Source of the DNA: Actinidia chinensis
Taxonomy: Eukaryota > Streptophyta > Magnoliopsida > Ericales > Actinidiaceae
Direction of reading: 5' to 3'
Length of the DNA stretch: 12,500 bases
Assembly: GCA_009663005.1 (NCBI GenBank)
Contig: CM018889.1
Coordinates: 4,447,600 to 4,460,099 of the forward strand
A program made the position numbers and the translations under genes. The number at the start of each line of letters is the position of its first letter. The stretch's first letter is position 1. The notes under the pieces were generated by a model that was not told where the DNA came from, made no database searches, and saw only the letters and a list, made by a program, of their open reading frames with translations. Positions 1-9,180 of the stretch are shown here, piece after piece.

Positions 1-187
1 AATAGAAATAGATAAATATTTACAAGTGAAAACAAACTCTCTCAATAGAGTAGATAGGAGTGAAATCACACAATAAATGCAACTCTTGAAGACAAAATGA
101 ATTTTCAAGAAATTTTGACTTTTGAGCTATTTGGATGATCAATTAATGCAATAGAGATATGTCTTCTGGCTGTAAATGCCTTTGGAA

Positions 188-203
188 GCTTGTATATAAT
201 AAC
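188..203 (-). promoter_or_regulatory. Possible LTR TATA box
   Basis: On the minus strand the sequence reads TTATATACAAGC around 191-199, downstream (in element sense) of the palindrome array. Position within the LTR, between the array and the edge-proximal part, fits a core promoter at the U3/R border. This is inferred from composition and place only. Confidence 0.35.
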
Positions 204-290
204 TTTTAAGAAGATCCAGCCGTTGGTGGTAGTTATGGAGCATTAAATGCTGGTTCAGACAACTCTATGTTAAAAAATCTAGCCGTTAAG

Positions 291-1151
291 CGTCGACACT
301 TTTTTTAGGTGTTAACACTTTTGGGGCATTATGTGTCGACACTTTCAATAACATGTGTTGATATTTTTTGTGTCCGACCTTATGATCATATGTGTCGATA
401 CTTCAAGCGTTCTTCCTTTAATTGAAACACACTGTCTCCAAGTGTCGACACTTTCTGAGTCATGTGTTGACACTTGATCATCCATCCTAAAAAATTTTGG
501 CTATTATCCACATTTGTCGACACTTTTAAAGTCATGTGTCGACAGTTCTTACAACTTGGACACTGTTTTCAGGTGTCGACACTTTCTATAGCTTTGGACA
601 CTGTCTTCAGGTATCAACACTTTCTGTAGCTTTGGACACTGTCTTCATGTATCGACACTTTTCAAATCATGTGTCGACACTTTAATTCCAAATAACTCTC
701 TATCCATAGGTGTCAACTCTTTTATCCATATGTGTTGACACTTGTCTTTCCAGATTTTAATCTTTGCTCACTGTCTTCAGGTGTCAACACTTCAAGCCAG
801 ATGCGTCGACACTTCAATTTCGGTTTCAAGTCTGTCTTCATGTGTCGACACTTTCAAATCATGTGCCAACACTTCTTTCTCCAGAGTCAGTTCTTTGGCT
901 ATTATCTTTAGGTGTCAACACTTATAAAACCATATGTCGACGACACTTCTTACCTAGAATGTATTCCTTTGTTTTCTTGGCTATTTGAACTGTGAATCAC
1001 TTTAAGGACTTTAAGTGGTCTTCTCTTTGGATATGTATGATCTTCATTATCTTCAATCCATTGAGATTCCATATGTCTAAGATTTTATCAGATATATTTA
1101 ATCCTGTTTCAAGTCTTTAAGTGTTGACACCTTATAAATAAGTGTCAACAC
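291..1151. repeat. Array of 23 palindromic GTGTCGACAC-type motifs in the LTR
   Basis: The ten-base palindrome GTGTCGACAC or a close variant starts at 291, 309, 333, 356, 392, 442, 464, 514, 536, 573, 611, 649, 671, 710, 732, 781, 803, 842, 863, 912, 934, 1121 and 1142. Many copies come in doublets whose starts are 21-22 bases apart (442/464, 514/536, 649/671, 710/732, 781/803, 842/863, 912/934, 1121/1142), usually in opposite context so that a CATGTG precedes the second copy. Copies at 573, 611 and 649 form a local 38-base tandem repeat. Almost all differences fall on the central CG, which becomes TG, CA or TA. Clusters of palindromes in LTRs are known for Sireviruses; their function is not established. 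Confidence 0.9.
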
Positions 1152-1294
1152 TTTCTGGGCAGAAAGTGTTTGCAGTTTTCTTCGATCAATTAAGCTCTAA
1201 AATATAATGCTTATGGACTGCATACTAAATAATCACATTAGCCATTAACACTGTATTTTATTATTATTATCAAAATCAAGGTATTGAGTCAACA

Positions 1295-1714
1295 ATCTCT
1301 CCCTTTTTGATGATGACAAAACTTTTTAAAATATGAATTATGAACTTTTTAAACATATAATATTCGAAAGTGCAACACATCAATTTTAAGCATATACTAT
1401 GTATTACTCCCCCTTTCTTTTATAATTGATGCACTTCTCATGTATTCCAAGTTCAAAATCATATGATATCTATTTTAAGCATTCAAAATCAAGTGCCATT
1501 CAACATTCAAGCTCAATACATATACTCATATCAGTTCATATTTTAACATTTATCTCCCCTTTTTTGTCAAACTATCAAAAAAAAATGTCAATCCACTAGA
1601 TTATAGATAGGAACCAATGAAAGACAAATTATAATAACTTACATGCATGCATGTAATTGCAGATTCAATCATTATCCTCCCTACTGAAGTAGATCAATTA
1701 TCTCCCCCTATCAA
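1295..1714 (-). promoter_or_regulatory. Four polypurine tracts before the 3' LTR
   Basis: Four pyrimidine runs on the plus strand, purine runs in element sense, lie at 1295-1308 (abutting the LTR), 1406-1421, 1551-1570 and 1697-1714. Each has a GGGAG or GGGGAGAT core following an A-rich stretch. The one touching the LTR is the expected primer for plus-strand DNA synthesis. Multiplied polypurine tracts in this position are a described hallmark of the Sirevirus lineage, which is the main reason for the assignment. The bases between them are AT-rich and carry no ORF. Confidence 0.8.
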
Positions 1715-1723
1715 CATGCAACT

Positions 1724-2062
1724 TTCAACCATATAAATATAGGCCATACCCTTACAGCAATTAGATAAGCAACTTATGTTACATGTTATTTAGTTCATTT
1801 AAGGCATGAAATTCATATGAAAACAACCATGCTTTGACTCTATTACAATCATCCAAGCAAATATGTTGTGATCCAAGTATAGGCAACTTTCAATAACGAA
1901 GATAAAAGGCCAAGACAAAGTCATAGTATCCACAGCCATGCACATCTATATAAACTAAGATATCATCACAATACACTAAGCATCTCACACTGATCATAAT
2001 GAACTGCAAATGATACCAGCTATGAAAGCCATAGAATCGCATCAAAACCATTTGAATTGTAA
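1724..2062. repeat. 339-bp direct repeat, copy 1 (in the 3' non-coding tail)
   Basis: This segment matches 3793-4131 at every base I compared, at a fixed offset of 2069. It lies between the polypurine tracts and the end of the env-like frame, where a Sirevirus has non-coding tail, so this copy is probably the original location. A short minus-strand frame inside it, about 1890-2090, is not protein-like in context. Bases 2063-2163, up to the env-like stop, are further tail without features. Confidence 0.95.
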
Positions 2063-2163
2063 AACCAACCACAGGAGCCATGAAAACCATAAGACTTAAA
2101 ACTAAGCGTGAGTTACAATATCCAAAATATTACAAAACAAACATCAAATTGTTCATGAAATGA

Positions 2164-3749
2164 TCAGTGAGTAGAGGGAGGTGGTGATGTGCGAGGTGGA
2201 TGTGCTTGTGGTGATGATACGTGGATGGGAGTAGATGGTTGTGAAGATGATGGCGATGGAGTAAATTCAAGAGCCATTTCCGCAGTATTCGAGAATTTTT
2301 TTGCCCCCCTTTGATGCAATTTATACTTGTGACTCGTACGAAGTAAATGAGGATTGTCAAATTCTGTTTCAAACATGTCCTCTTCTCCCTCAATCTCATC
2401 ACTGTCACTATCATCTGTCTTCTTTTCTTTTCCACTCTATTTGTCTCCCTTTTCTTCCTCTTTCTTCTCAGCTTCTTGAACTTGCTCAGCTTCTTTTTCT
2501 CCTTGTTCCTCATTTTCCTTTTCTTCTTCACTTCTATTTCACTTTCATTCACTCTCTTCTTCCTCTTTCCATTCTTCTTTTCCCAATCTAAACAGTCTCA
2601 TTTCCTTTTTCATTTTCTTCATTTTTTTTAACAAATAACAGTCGGGTGGCCACATTGTCCACTTTAACATGCAATTTTTTCTTTGATTTTGACATTTGTA
2701 CCATAAAACCACGCATTTCCACTTCAAATCCCTCGAATTCAAGTGCCAAAGATTTCTTGTCACTTCCACTCCCAAATGGAACCTTTTCCTTCGAGACACT
2801 CTCCTCAACATTCTTTTTGGGTGACTTTAGAGTCCATTTGTTATCCTTCAATTCATACCCCATTCACTTCAAATTCTTCTCGTTATATTCATCACTTATG
2901 GCTTTGGGAACCCGTTGATTTCATCACTTAAGTCTACCTTGAAGTACTTGAATTGTTGTTGTTTTTAAACACATCCTGGTTAGGGCAAAGATAACTATGA
3001 ATTCGTAGCTCGATACATCTGATCATAGATAAAACATGGGCCAATTGATCATAGCATTCGTTATATATTCAAAAGAAAAACAACTCTCTATCAGTCACAT
3101 GCTCATATTTACCGGTCTTAGGAAGGAAAATGGTACAAATGAAATGATGGACCAACCTTGTTTCGAGGGTCAATTCATTAGCATTAGGTTGTGCTCTCTC
3201 AAAAATTTTTTGTCCAAGAAGGACCTTCAATTGTTCCACTTTTTTCACGTTTTCTCTTTAAATTTCACCTCCAAAACCCATTCCTAAGATTTTTCTAATG
3301 ACTGATATGTCCAACTCAATTTTAACTCCTTTTACATAGCTATGAATAGTGTCTTGCCCATAATTTCTTGAAACATTCGCATAAAAATGAGCAACTAAAT
3401 TGAGATACACATCGTCCCAAATAGTAGTCAATGGCATCTACCGATTGTCCATTTCTACACTATATTTCAAAGTTATTGTGTGACTCAAAAAAATCATAAA
3501 TATCAATCAACCATTTAACACTGCCTAAGAGGAAAAAATCGCGGATTATACCTTCGTGACCGGTATCCTCAGCGAAATAGGGAATTCCTTATAGGGGCCC
3601 GTGCAAGATGATGATGCTCACTTCTGTCTTCTTTTCTTTTCCCTTTCCCGAATCTCCCTAGCCTTCTCTTTTGACCCTTAGTCGTGGGGATTGTTGACAC
3701 CACCGCAGCCAAAACTTTACTTCTTCGGTTTTATAGATTTGGGCGCCAT
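2164..3749 (-). pseudogene. Env-like (plant transposon protein) ORF of the Sirevirus, broken
   Basis: The frame starts with ATG at 3749 (MAPKSIKPKK), hits a stop after ten codons, and the same frame later carries a recognisable stretch between about 3420 and 3070 with HFYANV, YVKGVKIELD and KYEHVTDRELFFF. In-frame stops fall at 3260 and 3071. A frameshift leads to the frame at 2863-2588, and another to the last part, which is rich in E and K (about 2550-2440, probable coiled coil), then acidic (DDSDSDEIEGEED near 2400), then proline/serine-rich (ending PPPSTH, stop at 2164). The middle block resembles the 'putative plant transposon protein' family seen in env-like ORFs of Sireviruses and some gypsy elements; this is recognition by eye. 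The role of such proteins is unknown. With at least two frameshifts and several stops it cannot be expressed as one protein. An overlapping K/R-rich frame at 2552-2130 is a shifted reading of the same E/K region. Confidence 0.7.
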
Positions 3750-3792
3750 TCGAAAATCGGAGAGGTTATGAGCAACTTGCAACCATGCCATT

Positions 3793-4131
3793 TTCAACCA
3801 TATAAATATAGGCCATACCCTTACAGCAATTAGATAAGCAACTTATGTTACATGTTATTTAGTTCATTTAAGGCATGAAATTCATATGAAAACAACCATG
3901 CTTTGACTCTATTACAATCATCCAAGCAAATATGTTGTGATCCAAGTATAGGCAACTTTCAATAACGAAGATAAAAGGCCAAGACAAAGTCATAGTATCC
4001 ACAGCCATGCACATCTATATAAACTAAGATATCATCACAATACACTAAGCATCTCACACTGATCATAATGAACTGCAAATGATACCAGCTATGAAAGCCA
4101 TAGAATCGCATCAAAACCATTTGAATTGTAA
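3793..4131. repeat. 339-bp direct repeat, copy 2 (replaces the rest of pol)
   Basis: Identical to 1724-2062 and in the same orientation. In element sense it follows directly on the pre-integrase motif of pol (junction at 4131/4132) and is followed after about 43 bases by the env-like ATG at 3749. The integrase core, reverse transcriptase and RNase H that should lie here are absent. The segment therefore seems to be tail sequence moved into pol. The left flanks share a short similar stretch (CAAC-ATGC ahead of TTCAACC), possibly microhomology. Confidence 0.95.
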
Positions 4132-4428
4132 TGTAGCCAAGTCTTCTATGCCACAACCAACTTTTATCACTATTCATAGCGGCAAGACATTCGATTTCAC
4201 AAGAAGATAAATCATTTAGATTAAACATGTAAATGTTACCTTATCTATGTCCAATGAGAATTGTTTTGTTATTATTGATGTCTACTAGGATTCATATATA
4301 ACTTTGCATTATTTATCACAAAGTTGACTAATGCTCAAAAGATTGTATTTGAATCTTTAACAGTAATATATTTTCAATTGAGGTAGAGGAATTCTTACCA
4401 ATACTACCTATTCCGATGATCTTTCGTT
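4132..4428 (-). pseudogene. Sirevirus pol fragment (end of protease region and GAG-pre-integrase)
   Basis: On the minus strand, IIGIGSIGKNSSTSIEN is readable at about 4428-4370, then after stops and small deletions the frame from 4228 gives MFNLNDLSSCEIECLAAM and DKSWLWHRRLGY. The WLWHRRLGH-type motif is the hallmark of the GAG-pre-integrase domain that precedes the integrase core in plant Ty1/copia polyproteins; here the final H is Y. The domain stops at 4132, where the 339-bp repeat begins, so the zinc-binding histidine pair and catalytic integrase core are missing. Upstream (higher coordinates) the copia sequence stops near 4428 and gypsy RNase H sequence begins. The fragment is not functional. 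Confidence 0.8.
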
Positions 4429-6470
4429 AGCCATTGTCATTGCTGCTCTTGGAAAAAATTTTATGTCAAACTTTTTGAGCTCGACAACTTATTTGGATAG
4501 TCGGTCGAACAAGTCCGCTTTCATCAACATGTTTTTTAGCGAAAACTCGGTGTACATGCGATTGAATATGCTTGAAAATAGTGTGTGAGTTTTCACATAG
4601 TAATAACCAAAGATATCACTGATTTTTCTAGCGGTAGGTACCTCATTTGGTAATCCATAAACGTCTTGCTAAATAAGTAGATCGGGTGTTGCTCTCCATC
4701 TACCTCTCTTAGTAGCACCGAGCTAATGAAATGTTTAGAGATATTGAGGTAGACGTAGAGCAGTTCTCCCTCATCCAGAGTGGAGAGAAGTGGTGGCTTG
4801 ATTAAGTACTCTTTCAATTGTTGGAGTGCGAGTTCGCACTCCTCATTCCATTAAAAAAATTATATTTTTGCGAATGAGTTGAAAAAATAGACGATATTTT
4901 GTCAAAGGACTTACTAATTGAGTGTTTCCGCCATTCCAATTAGTTTCTAAATTTCCTTCCAAGTTCGCGGGCTCACATGGTTATTTTTTACCACAACATA
5001 TTTTGCATTTACTTTGATCCCTCGCCTAATGACTAAGTGCCCTAAGAATTTACCCGAACTTACTCCAAAGGCACACTTAGTTGCGTTTGATCTCAGTTTG
5101 TCTTTTTTTAGGATCTCAAACACATCTGCGAAATTCTTCAAATGGTGTAACTCTTTTTTGCTTTTGACTACCATGTCGTCGATGCAGACATCCATGGTTT
5201 TACACATCAGATTTGCGAACATTTTAGTGATTATTCTTCGATATGTGGCTCCAGCATTTTTCAGCCCAAAAGGCATGACCTTGTAGCAAAAAACGCCATA
5301 GGGGTGATAAAGACAGTCTTCTCTGATCCAGCTCGTGCATGACTATTTAGTGGTAACCTCTGTATGTGTCCAAGAAACTCATCTGGGCATTGCCAGATGT
5401 TGAGTCCACTAGCTAATCAATTTGTGCAAGAGAAAGTAGTCATTCGGACAAGTTCGGTTGAGACTTGTGAAATCGATACACACTCTCCACTTGCCAATTT
5501 TCTTCTTTACTACCACTGTGTTTAAAAGTCAACTCGGGTAAAGAACATATGTGATTACACTTGCCTTCTTTAATTTCTCGACTTCCTCTATCTCTGCATC
5601 CACATGCTCGGCTGTCGACTCTTCTTCCCTTGCTACGCCTGTTATGGACTTCCTCGGCATGACGTTAAGCTTGTGTTTGATGAATCTTGGTTCCATGCCA
5701 GGCATCTCATATGGAAGCCAAGCGAAAACCTCAATGTTTGCTTTTAAGAACTCAATAATCTTGGTTCTCTCTTGTTCTTTCATGTTCAATCAGAAAAGAA
5801 GAAATAGTCCGAGCTTGAATCATTGAGCTCATAGAGAATAAGGTCATTCACGACTTTGGCCTTAGAGGTCCACCCAACATCCTTTCCAGGAATTCTTTCC
5901 TTTCCACCATTTGCACCTCTTTCAACTCCGACTCAAGCGAATAAGGTCATTCACTAGATTTGGCCTCAGAGTCCAACCAACATCTTTCAGGATCTTCCTT
6001 TCCTTTTCCACCAATTGCACCTCTTTCATGGCAACCTTCATGCTGGCCATGGTGAGGTAGCATTGTTTGGCTATCACTTGGTCCCCATAAAGAGTTTTCT
6101 TAATCCCAGGTGACAAATTTGATGACCTAGTGCAACGTGGAGGCAACTCCCTTCATCTTGTATAATCAATCTCTACCAATGATTGTGTTATAGAGGAAAG
6201 GAATATTAATAACAATGAACTCTTTCACCAATTCTTGGAAACTAACTCAGACTTTGAGGGTTCCGATTCCTAAGGGTTAATGAACTTGAGCATTAAACCA
6301 AACTAGTGGAGCTCGGGCCGACTTTAAATCAACCTAAGGAAGTTTAAGTTATTTAAATAAATCATAATAACTTCAACCGAACTGCCGGTGTCCACCAAGA
6401 TTCGCTTTATGTTGTAGTTGTGGACCCGCAACTAGATGACCAAGGGATCGTTGTGGGACCCACTATAGAT
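4429..6470 (-). pseudogene. Ty3/gypsy (Tat/Ogre-like) pol: protease, reverse transcriptase, RNase H, broken
   Basis: In element order: an aspartic protease with VDTGSSVEVI, the catalytic DTG at about 6392-6384; a block reading MKGVAS near 6140; EVFAWLPYEMPGMEP (about 5740-5700), the linker just before RT; TVVVKKKIGKWRVCIDF (about 5525-5475), RT start; MPFGLKNAGATYRR (from 5276) and CIDDMVVKSK (5186-5160), the RT active site, where the usual aromatic residue before IDD is C; GVSSGKFLGHLV near 5060; then RNase H with KEYLIKPPLLS (from 4810) and HPIYLFSKTF. Frameshifts and stops separate these blocks, and a small deletion between 5480 and 5276 disrupts RT. RNase H fades out near 4440; no integrase follows. 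The sequence is typical of the Tat/Ogre clade by eye. It has no capacity for activity. Confidence 0.85.
5837..6035. repeat. Diverged 103-bp tandem duplication inside gypsy pol
   Basis: AATAAGGTCATTCA occurs at 5837 and again at 5940, and the following ~95 bases match with scattered mismatches and small indels (both contain CCAACAT, TTTCCACCA and TTGCACCTCTTTCA). The unit lies in the protease-RT spacer coding region. The period of 103 is not a multiple of three, so the duplication itself shifts the frame. The copies have diverged clearly, so it is older than the 339-bp repeat. Confidence 0.75.
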
Positions 6471-6779
6471 TAACCTTGGTGAATGTGATGCTCCCTGGCT
6501 CAGACAAGCCTTGCCTTGGCTTCTTTGTCACTAGTTGGACCAAGAGAACCTTGTCTATTTGTCTGATGATGCGGATCTCCCTTGAGATTGGGGTGGTTGG
6601 GCCCCTTAATCATGGAATAGTTTCCATAATGAGGTCTTCCTCCAAGCATCGTCAGCTTCTTCTATATCGCAATCAAACCTTGGGTTAGGTCTGACCTCTA
6701 CTTCTTTTGTCTTAGTCTTTTCCTAATCAACAAACTCCTTTAGGTGCCCGTCCTAAACGAGTTAATCTAGGAAAGTCTT

Positions 6780-8186
6780 CAAGGCTTGCGATTTTCGATT
6801 TTGTGCTCCTTCTCCTCGTGGAAGGCACATTTCCACCGTTGGTTGCATTTCTTGGGATCTCCTCCCATGGGGGCATGCTTTCTATAGTATAACCTTCTCG
6901 AATCGTGTACTGAGTTTGTAGATTGGTTATTCAAAAATGACGTTAATTCCCTGCCTTACTCGATCTTCATGGTCAATCGTACTTTCCTTTCTCTTTTTGA
7001 ACATGCCATCTCCTCTGGAAGATGACTCTGAATCTCGTTCTTTCTTGCCTAACGTCATCTTCCATCCCGATGTTCATACATTTTCACTCGGGTCATGAGG
7101 TCTCGGAGGTCGGTTGGAGGGTTGAGCATCAGGTCATCCCAAAGTTTGTAAGCCGAGAGTCAGCCCAAGCTTGATTGAACACAAGAGCTCTTTGAGCATT
7201 CCTCAATTTCTTTATAGAGCTCCCAATACTATTTTATGTAATTACAGAGCATCTTATTTTTTCCCTTGCAAAACGTTAGAAGAGAACTTACACCTTTCAG
7301 TGCCCTAGTGTTGATAACAAACTGAGCAACGAATGACTCAGAAAGTTAGAGGAAGCTCCTGATGGACCTTGGTGAGAGCTTGTCAAACCATTTTAGCCAG
7401 AGACCACCTAGGCTCAAAGGAAATACCTTGCACATGAGTGTGTCGAGGTGATTCCAAAGTACCGTCAACTGCTTATAATGGTTGATATACGACTTCGGTC
7501 TGACTTTCCATCGTACATGGTGAACTTTGGGGGACTGAACTTCTCTAAAGGATCCATTCTCTCAATCTCGAGTGCGAAAGGGATTTGGTATCTCTGGAGG
7601 AGTTATTCTTTTGGCATGGACTTCGTGGTCCTAGTCTCTAACCTCGTTGGGATAATGTTTTTTGCAGTAGTTGTTGCCCTGGAGACCAGCTTTGCTCGCA
7701 AAAATCCACATCCTGTCAGCCTCGTTTGACATTAAGGGTATGATGAAGGTCCACGTCAGAAGTGGATCGACCCAGTGGTACCATTTGCCTTTCCATAGCC
7801 ATGCTCTTACTATCACTTTGGCTTTCGGCCTTAGTGTTGTAAGATTCTACGTGTTTTTCCTTTGGGCCGCCTTGAGGTGCGTTTTCTTGTTGGGTCGATC
7901 TCACCTCGGATGGCTTTTTACTGGCCCCGGGGGCTAACTTTAATAGATTATTGGCCACTAGGACTTGTTGTAGCTTTTCCATTTGAGCTTCTAAATGTCT
8001 TATGGTAGTGTCTTTACTGTTTTCCATCAAGGAGTAATCGCCTGGACTTTGCCTAGAGGGGCCCTTGACCGCCCTCTGAGCATCGACCAGTTGTTTATTC
8101 CCCTCTTAGCCGTTGTTCTAGGCACTAGAGGGCTCCATTTGGGCTTTGTTACTGTCTCTACCATCGATCGTGGCTTTGGATGCCAT
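6780..8186 (-). pseudogene. Ty3/gypsy gag, broken
   Basis: The likely start is ATG at 8186 (MASKATIDGRDSNKAQ), 50 bases after the primer-binding site. Stops follow in frame at 8120 and 8108, then the frame is open from 8030 to 7716 with a short heptad-like stretch (HLEAQMEKLQQVLV). After frameshifts, the capsid-like core is readable at about 7530-6950: KFTMYDGKSD, MCKVFPLSLGGLWLKWF, FVAQFVINTRALKGVSSLL and PPTDLRDLMTRVKMYEH. At 6829-6788 lies [14 protein letters not shown], a C-x2-H-x4-H-x4-C type zinc knuckle whose last Cys codon reads CGC (Arg). Gag packages element RNA in cytoplasmic particles; this copy cannot, given at least two stops and several frameshifts. The stretch 6780-6470, toward the protease, is degraded spacer with no domain I can name. 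Confidence 0.8.
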
Positions 8187-8226
8187 CGAATCGTGTTTTG
8201 CAGATATCTATGGTCGATTTTCTATA

Positions 8227-8236
8227 GATGGCGCCA
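8227..8236 (-). promoter_or_regulatory. Primer-binding site of the gypsy element
   Basis: The minus strand reads CACAATTGGCGCCATC. TGGCGCC starting at 8236 is the primer-binding core used by Tat/Athila-type plant gypsy elements (complementary to the 3' end of a tRNA, commonly assigned to tRNA-Asp). It sits two bases after a CA that would end the 5' LTR at 8239, and 50 bases before the gag ATG, as expected. Confidence 0.75.
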
Positions 8237-8238
8237 AT

Positions 8239-8750
8239 TGTGGGGTAGTGAGAGTACTAGAAAGGAAGAAGTCCATAAATAATGTACGTCTCATGATATA
8301 AAAACATGTGGTTAAATTCACTTCTTCATAGCAAGAAAAAGGGCGTCAATTCAAGATGGTATACAATTCTCATTTATCCCATTGTAAAAAACTTAGGATA
8401 GCAGCCGACTTCTTCCAGTACTCGGAAGCCAAGGGTATTGCCTTTTCCACCAACGAAAAGGAAAACGAGTAGGCGAAACTAAAGCTGCAAAATTCTTGTC
8501 ATTCAATAATCCACTTGTAACGCGATAAGCAGTAACATTCTGAGAGAGATAAAATCCGGACGAGGAGTAAGCATTACGATGGTTGGTTCTACCTTATCTA
8601 ATGGGATTGGGCTATCTGAAGAAGTCATATTTTACCAGAAAAGAGAAACAAAGCTACCGAAGAAAGCTTGACAAAAAAAGGTTACACCTGTAATCAGGGG
8701 TGAAGGACCTTAAAGCATCACAAGGATGCAATGGAGGCTCACACAAGGAC
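8239..8750 (-). mobile_element. Probable 5' LTR remnant of the gypsy element (outer end not found)
   Basis: The inner LTR end (CA on the minus strand) is set at 8239 by the adjacent primer-binding site. The sequence beyond has no coding frame and reads like LTR: AT-rich near 8280-8320, with mixed composition after. I could not find a TG terminus or any target-site duplication, and the second LTR that would prove the limits is absent because the 3' half of the element is missing. The right limit given here is a guess. Confidence 0.4.
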
Positions 8751-9145
8751 AGACGACAACACTGAGTTTGTCACAAAAGCTCTTTTACACCAGGACAGGC
8801 TACTGGAAAGGCAAAGAAGGTTGCTAGCGGTGGTGGAGTGCCTTGGAGGGTGTGGCGAAACCTAGAGAAAGTCACCTGGGATAGGCTAGACAGATGAGAG
8901 GGTGGTCGGAGTGGCCTTGAGGGTGTGGTAGCAGTGAAAGGTGGTCCACTGCTAGGTTTATAATTTCTGGCTTTGATATCAAATAGAAAAATAATATAGG
9001 AAAAACTGAATGAATTTTATTCTAATGGAGTTACTTTTATTTATACAAGCACAAGAAAAAAATAATAAAATAAGAAAAAATTCTACTAAATTAATTAAGT
9101 CAATTCTAAGAATAAAATCGAAAAATTTATTAGAAATCTTATCCT
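8750..9145 (-). mobile_element. Short copia-type LTR with degenerate initiator-Met primer-binding site and leader
   Basis: At 8981-8969 the minus strand reads TGATATCAAAGCC, two G-to-A changes from the canonical initiator-Met primer-binding site of many plant copia elements. To the right (upstream in element sense), 8983-9145 is AT-rich, includes TATAAATA at 9045-9038, and resembles a short copia LTR. To the left, 8750-8968 looks like untranslated leader, with C-rich repeats on the minus strand (ACCACC, CACACCCTC). No gag or pol follows, since the gypsy LTR comes next, so this is a truncated end. Outer LTR limit and TSD were not found. Confidence 0.5.
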
Positions 9146-9180
9146 AAAGGCATTACGTACAGCCACAACTATGGCCACTT

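Larger units (their letters stand above)
1..1294 (-). mobile_element. Sirevirus-type Ty1/copia 3' LTR, cut by the window edge
   Basis: Read on the minus strand, the LTR begins TGTTGA at position 1294, directly after a purine-rich tract and a conserved stretch reading TTTTGTCATCATCAAAAAGG, the usual end of the internal region in Sireviruses (family knowledge). No matching LTR end is seen before position 1, so the LTR is longer than about 1.29 kb and its true terminus lies outside. It carries a cluster of short palindromes at 291-1151 and a TATA-like site near 191-199. No open frame of consequence is present; short plus-strand frames inside it are by-products of the repeat. The 5' LTR of the same element is not in the window, so age by LTR comparison is not possible here. 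Sirevirus assignment is well supported by the multiple polypurine tracts next door. Confidence 0.8.

Noticed and set aside
291..946. CRISPR-like array of short repeats and spacers.
   Set aside because: The repeat is only ten bases, spacing is uneven, the context is a plant retrotransposon LTR, and no cas gene is present.
742..988. Two plus-strand frames with repeated VSTL/VDTS peptides.
   Set aside because: They are translations of the LTR palindrome array, not genes.
1890..2090. Minus-strand peptide containing YCDDILVYI, similar to a retroelement RT active site (also in the second copy of the repeat).
   Set aside because: The residues around it do not fit an RT palm domain, and the segment lies in the Sirevirus non-coding tail next to the polypurine tracts. 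The match is probably chance.
2130..2552. 140-codon basic frame on the minus strand.
   Set aside because: It is an off-frame reading of the E/K-rich env-like region; the frame giving the acidic and proline-rich C-terminus fits better.
2301..2631. Plus-strand frames with long F/L/S runs resembling membrane proteins.
   Set aside because: They are antisense to the purine-rich coiled-coil coding region, which forces hydrophobic codons.
7995..8282. 95-codon plus-strand frame.
   Set aside because: It runs antisense to gypsy gag, the primer-binding site and the LTR end.
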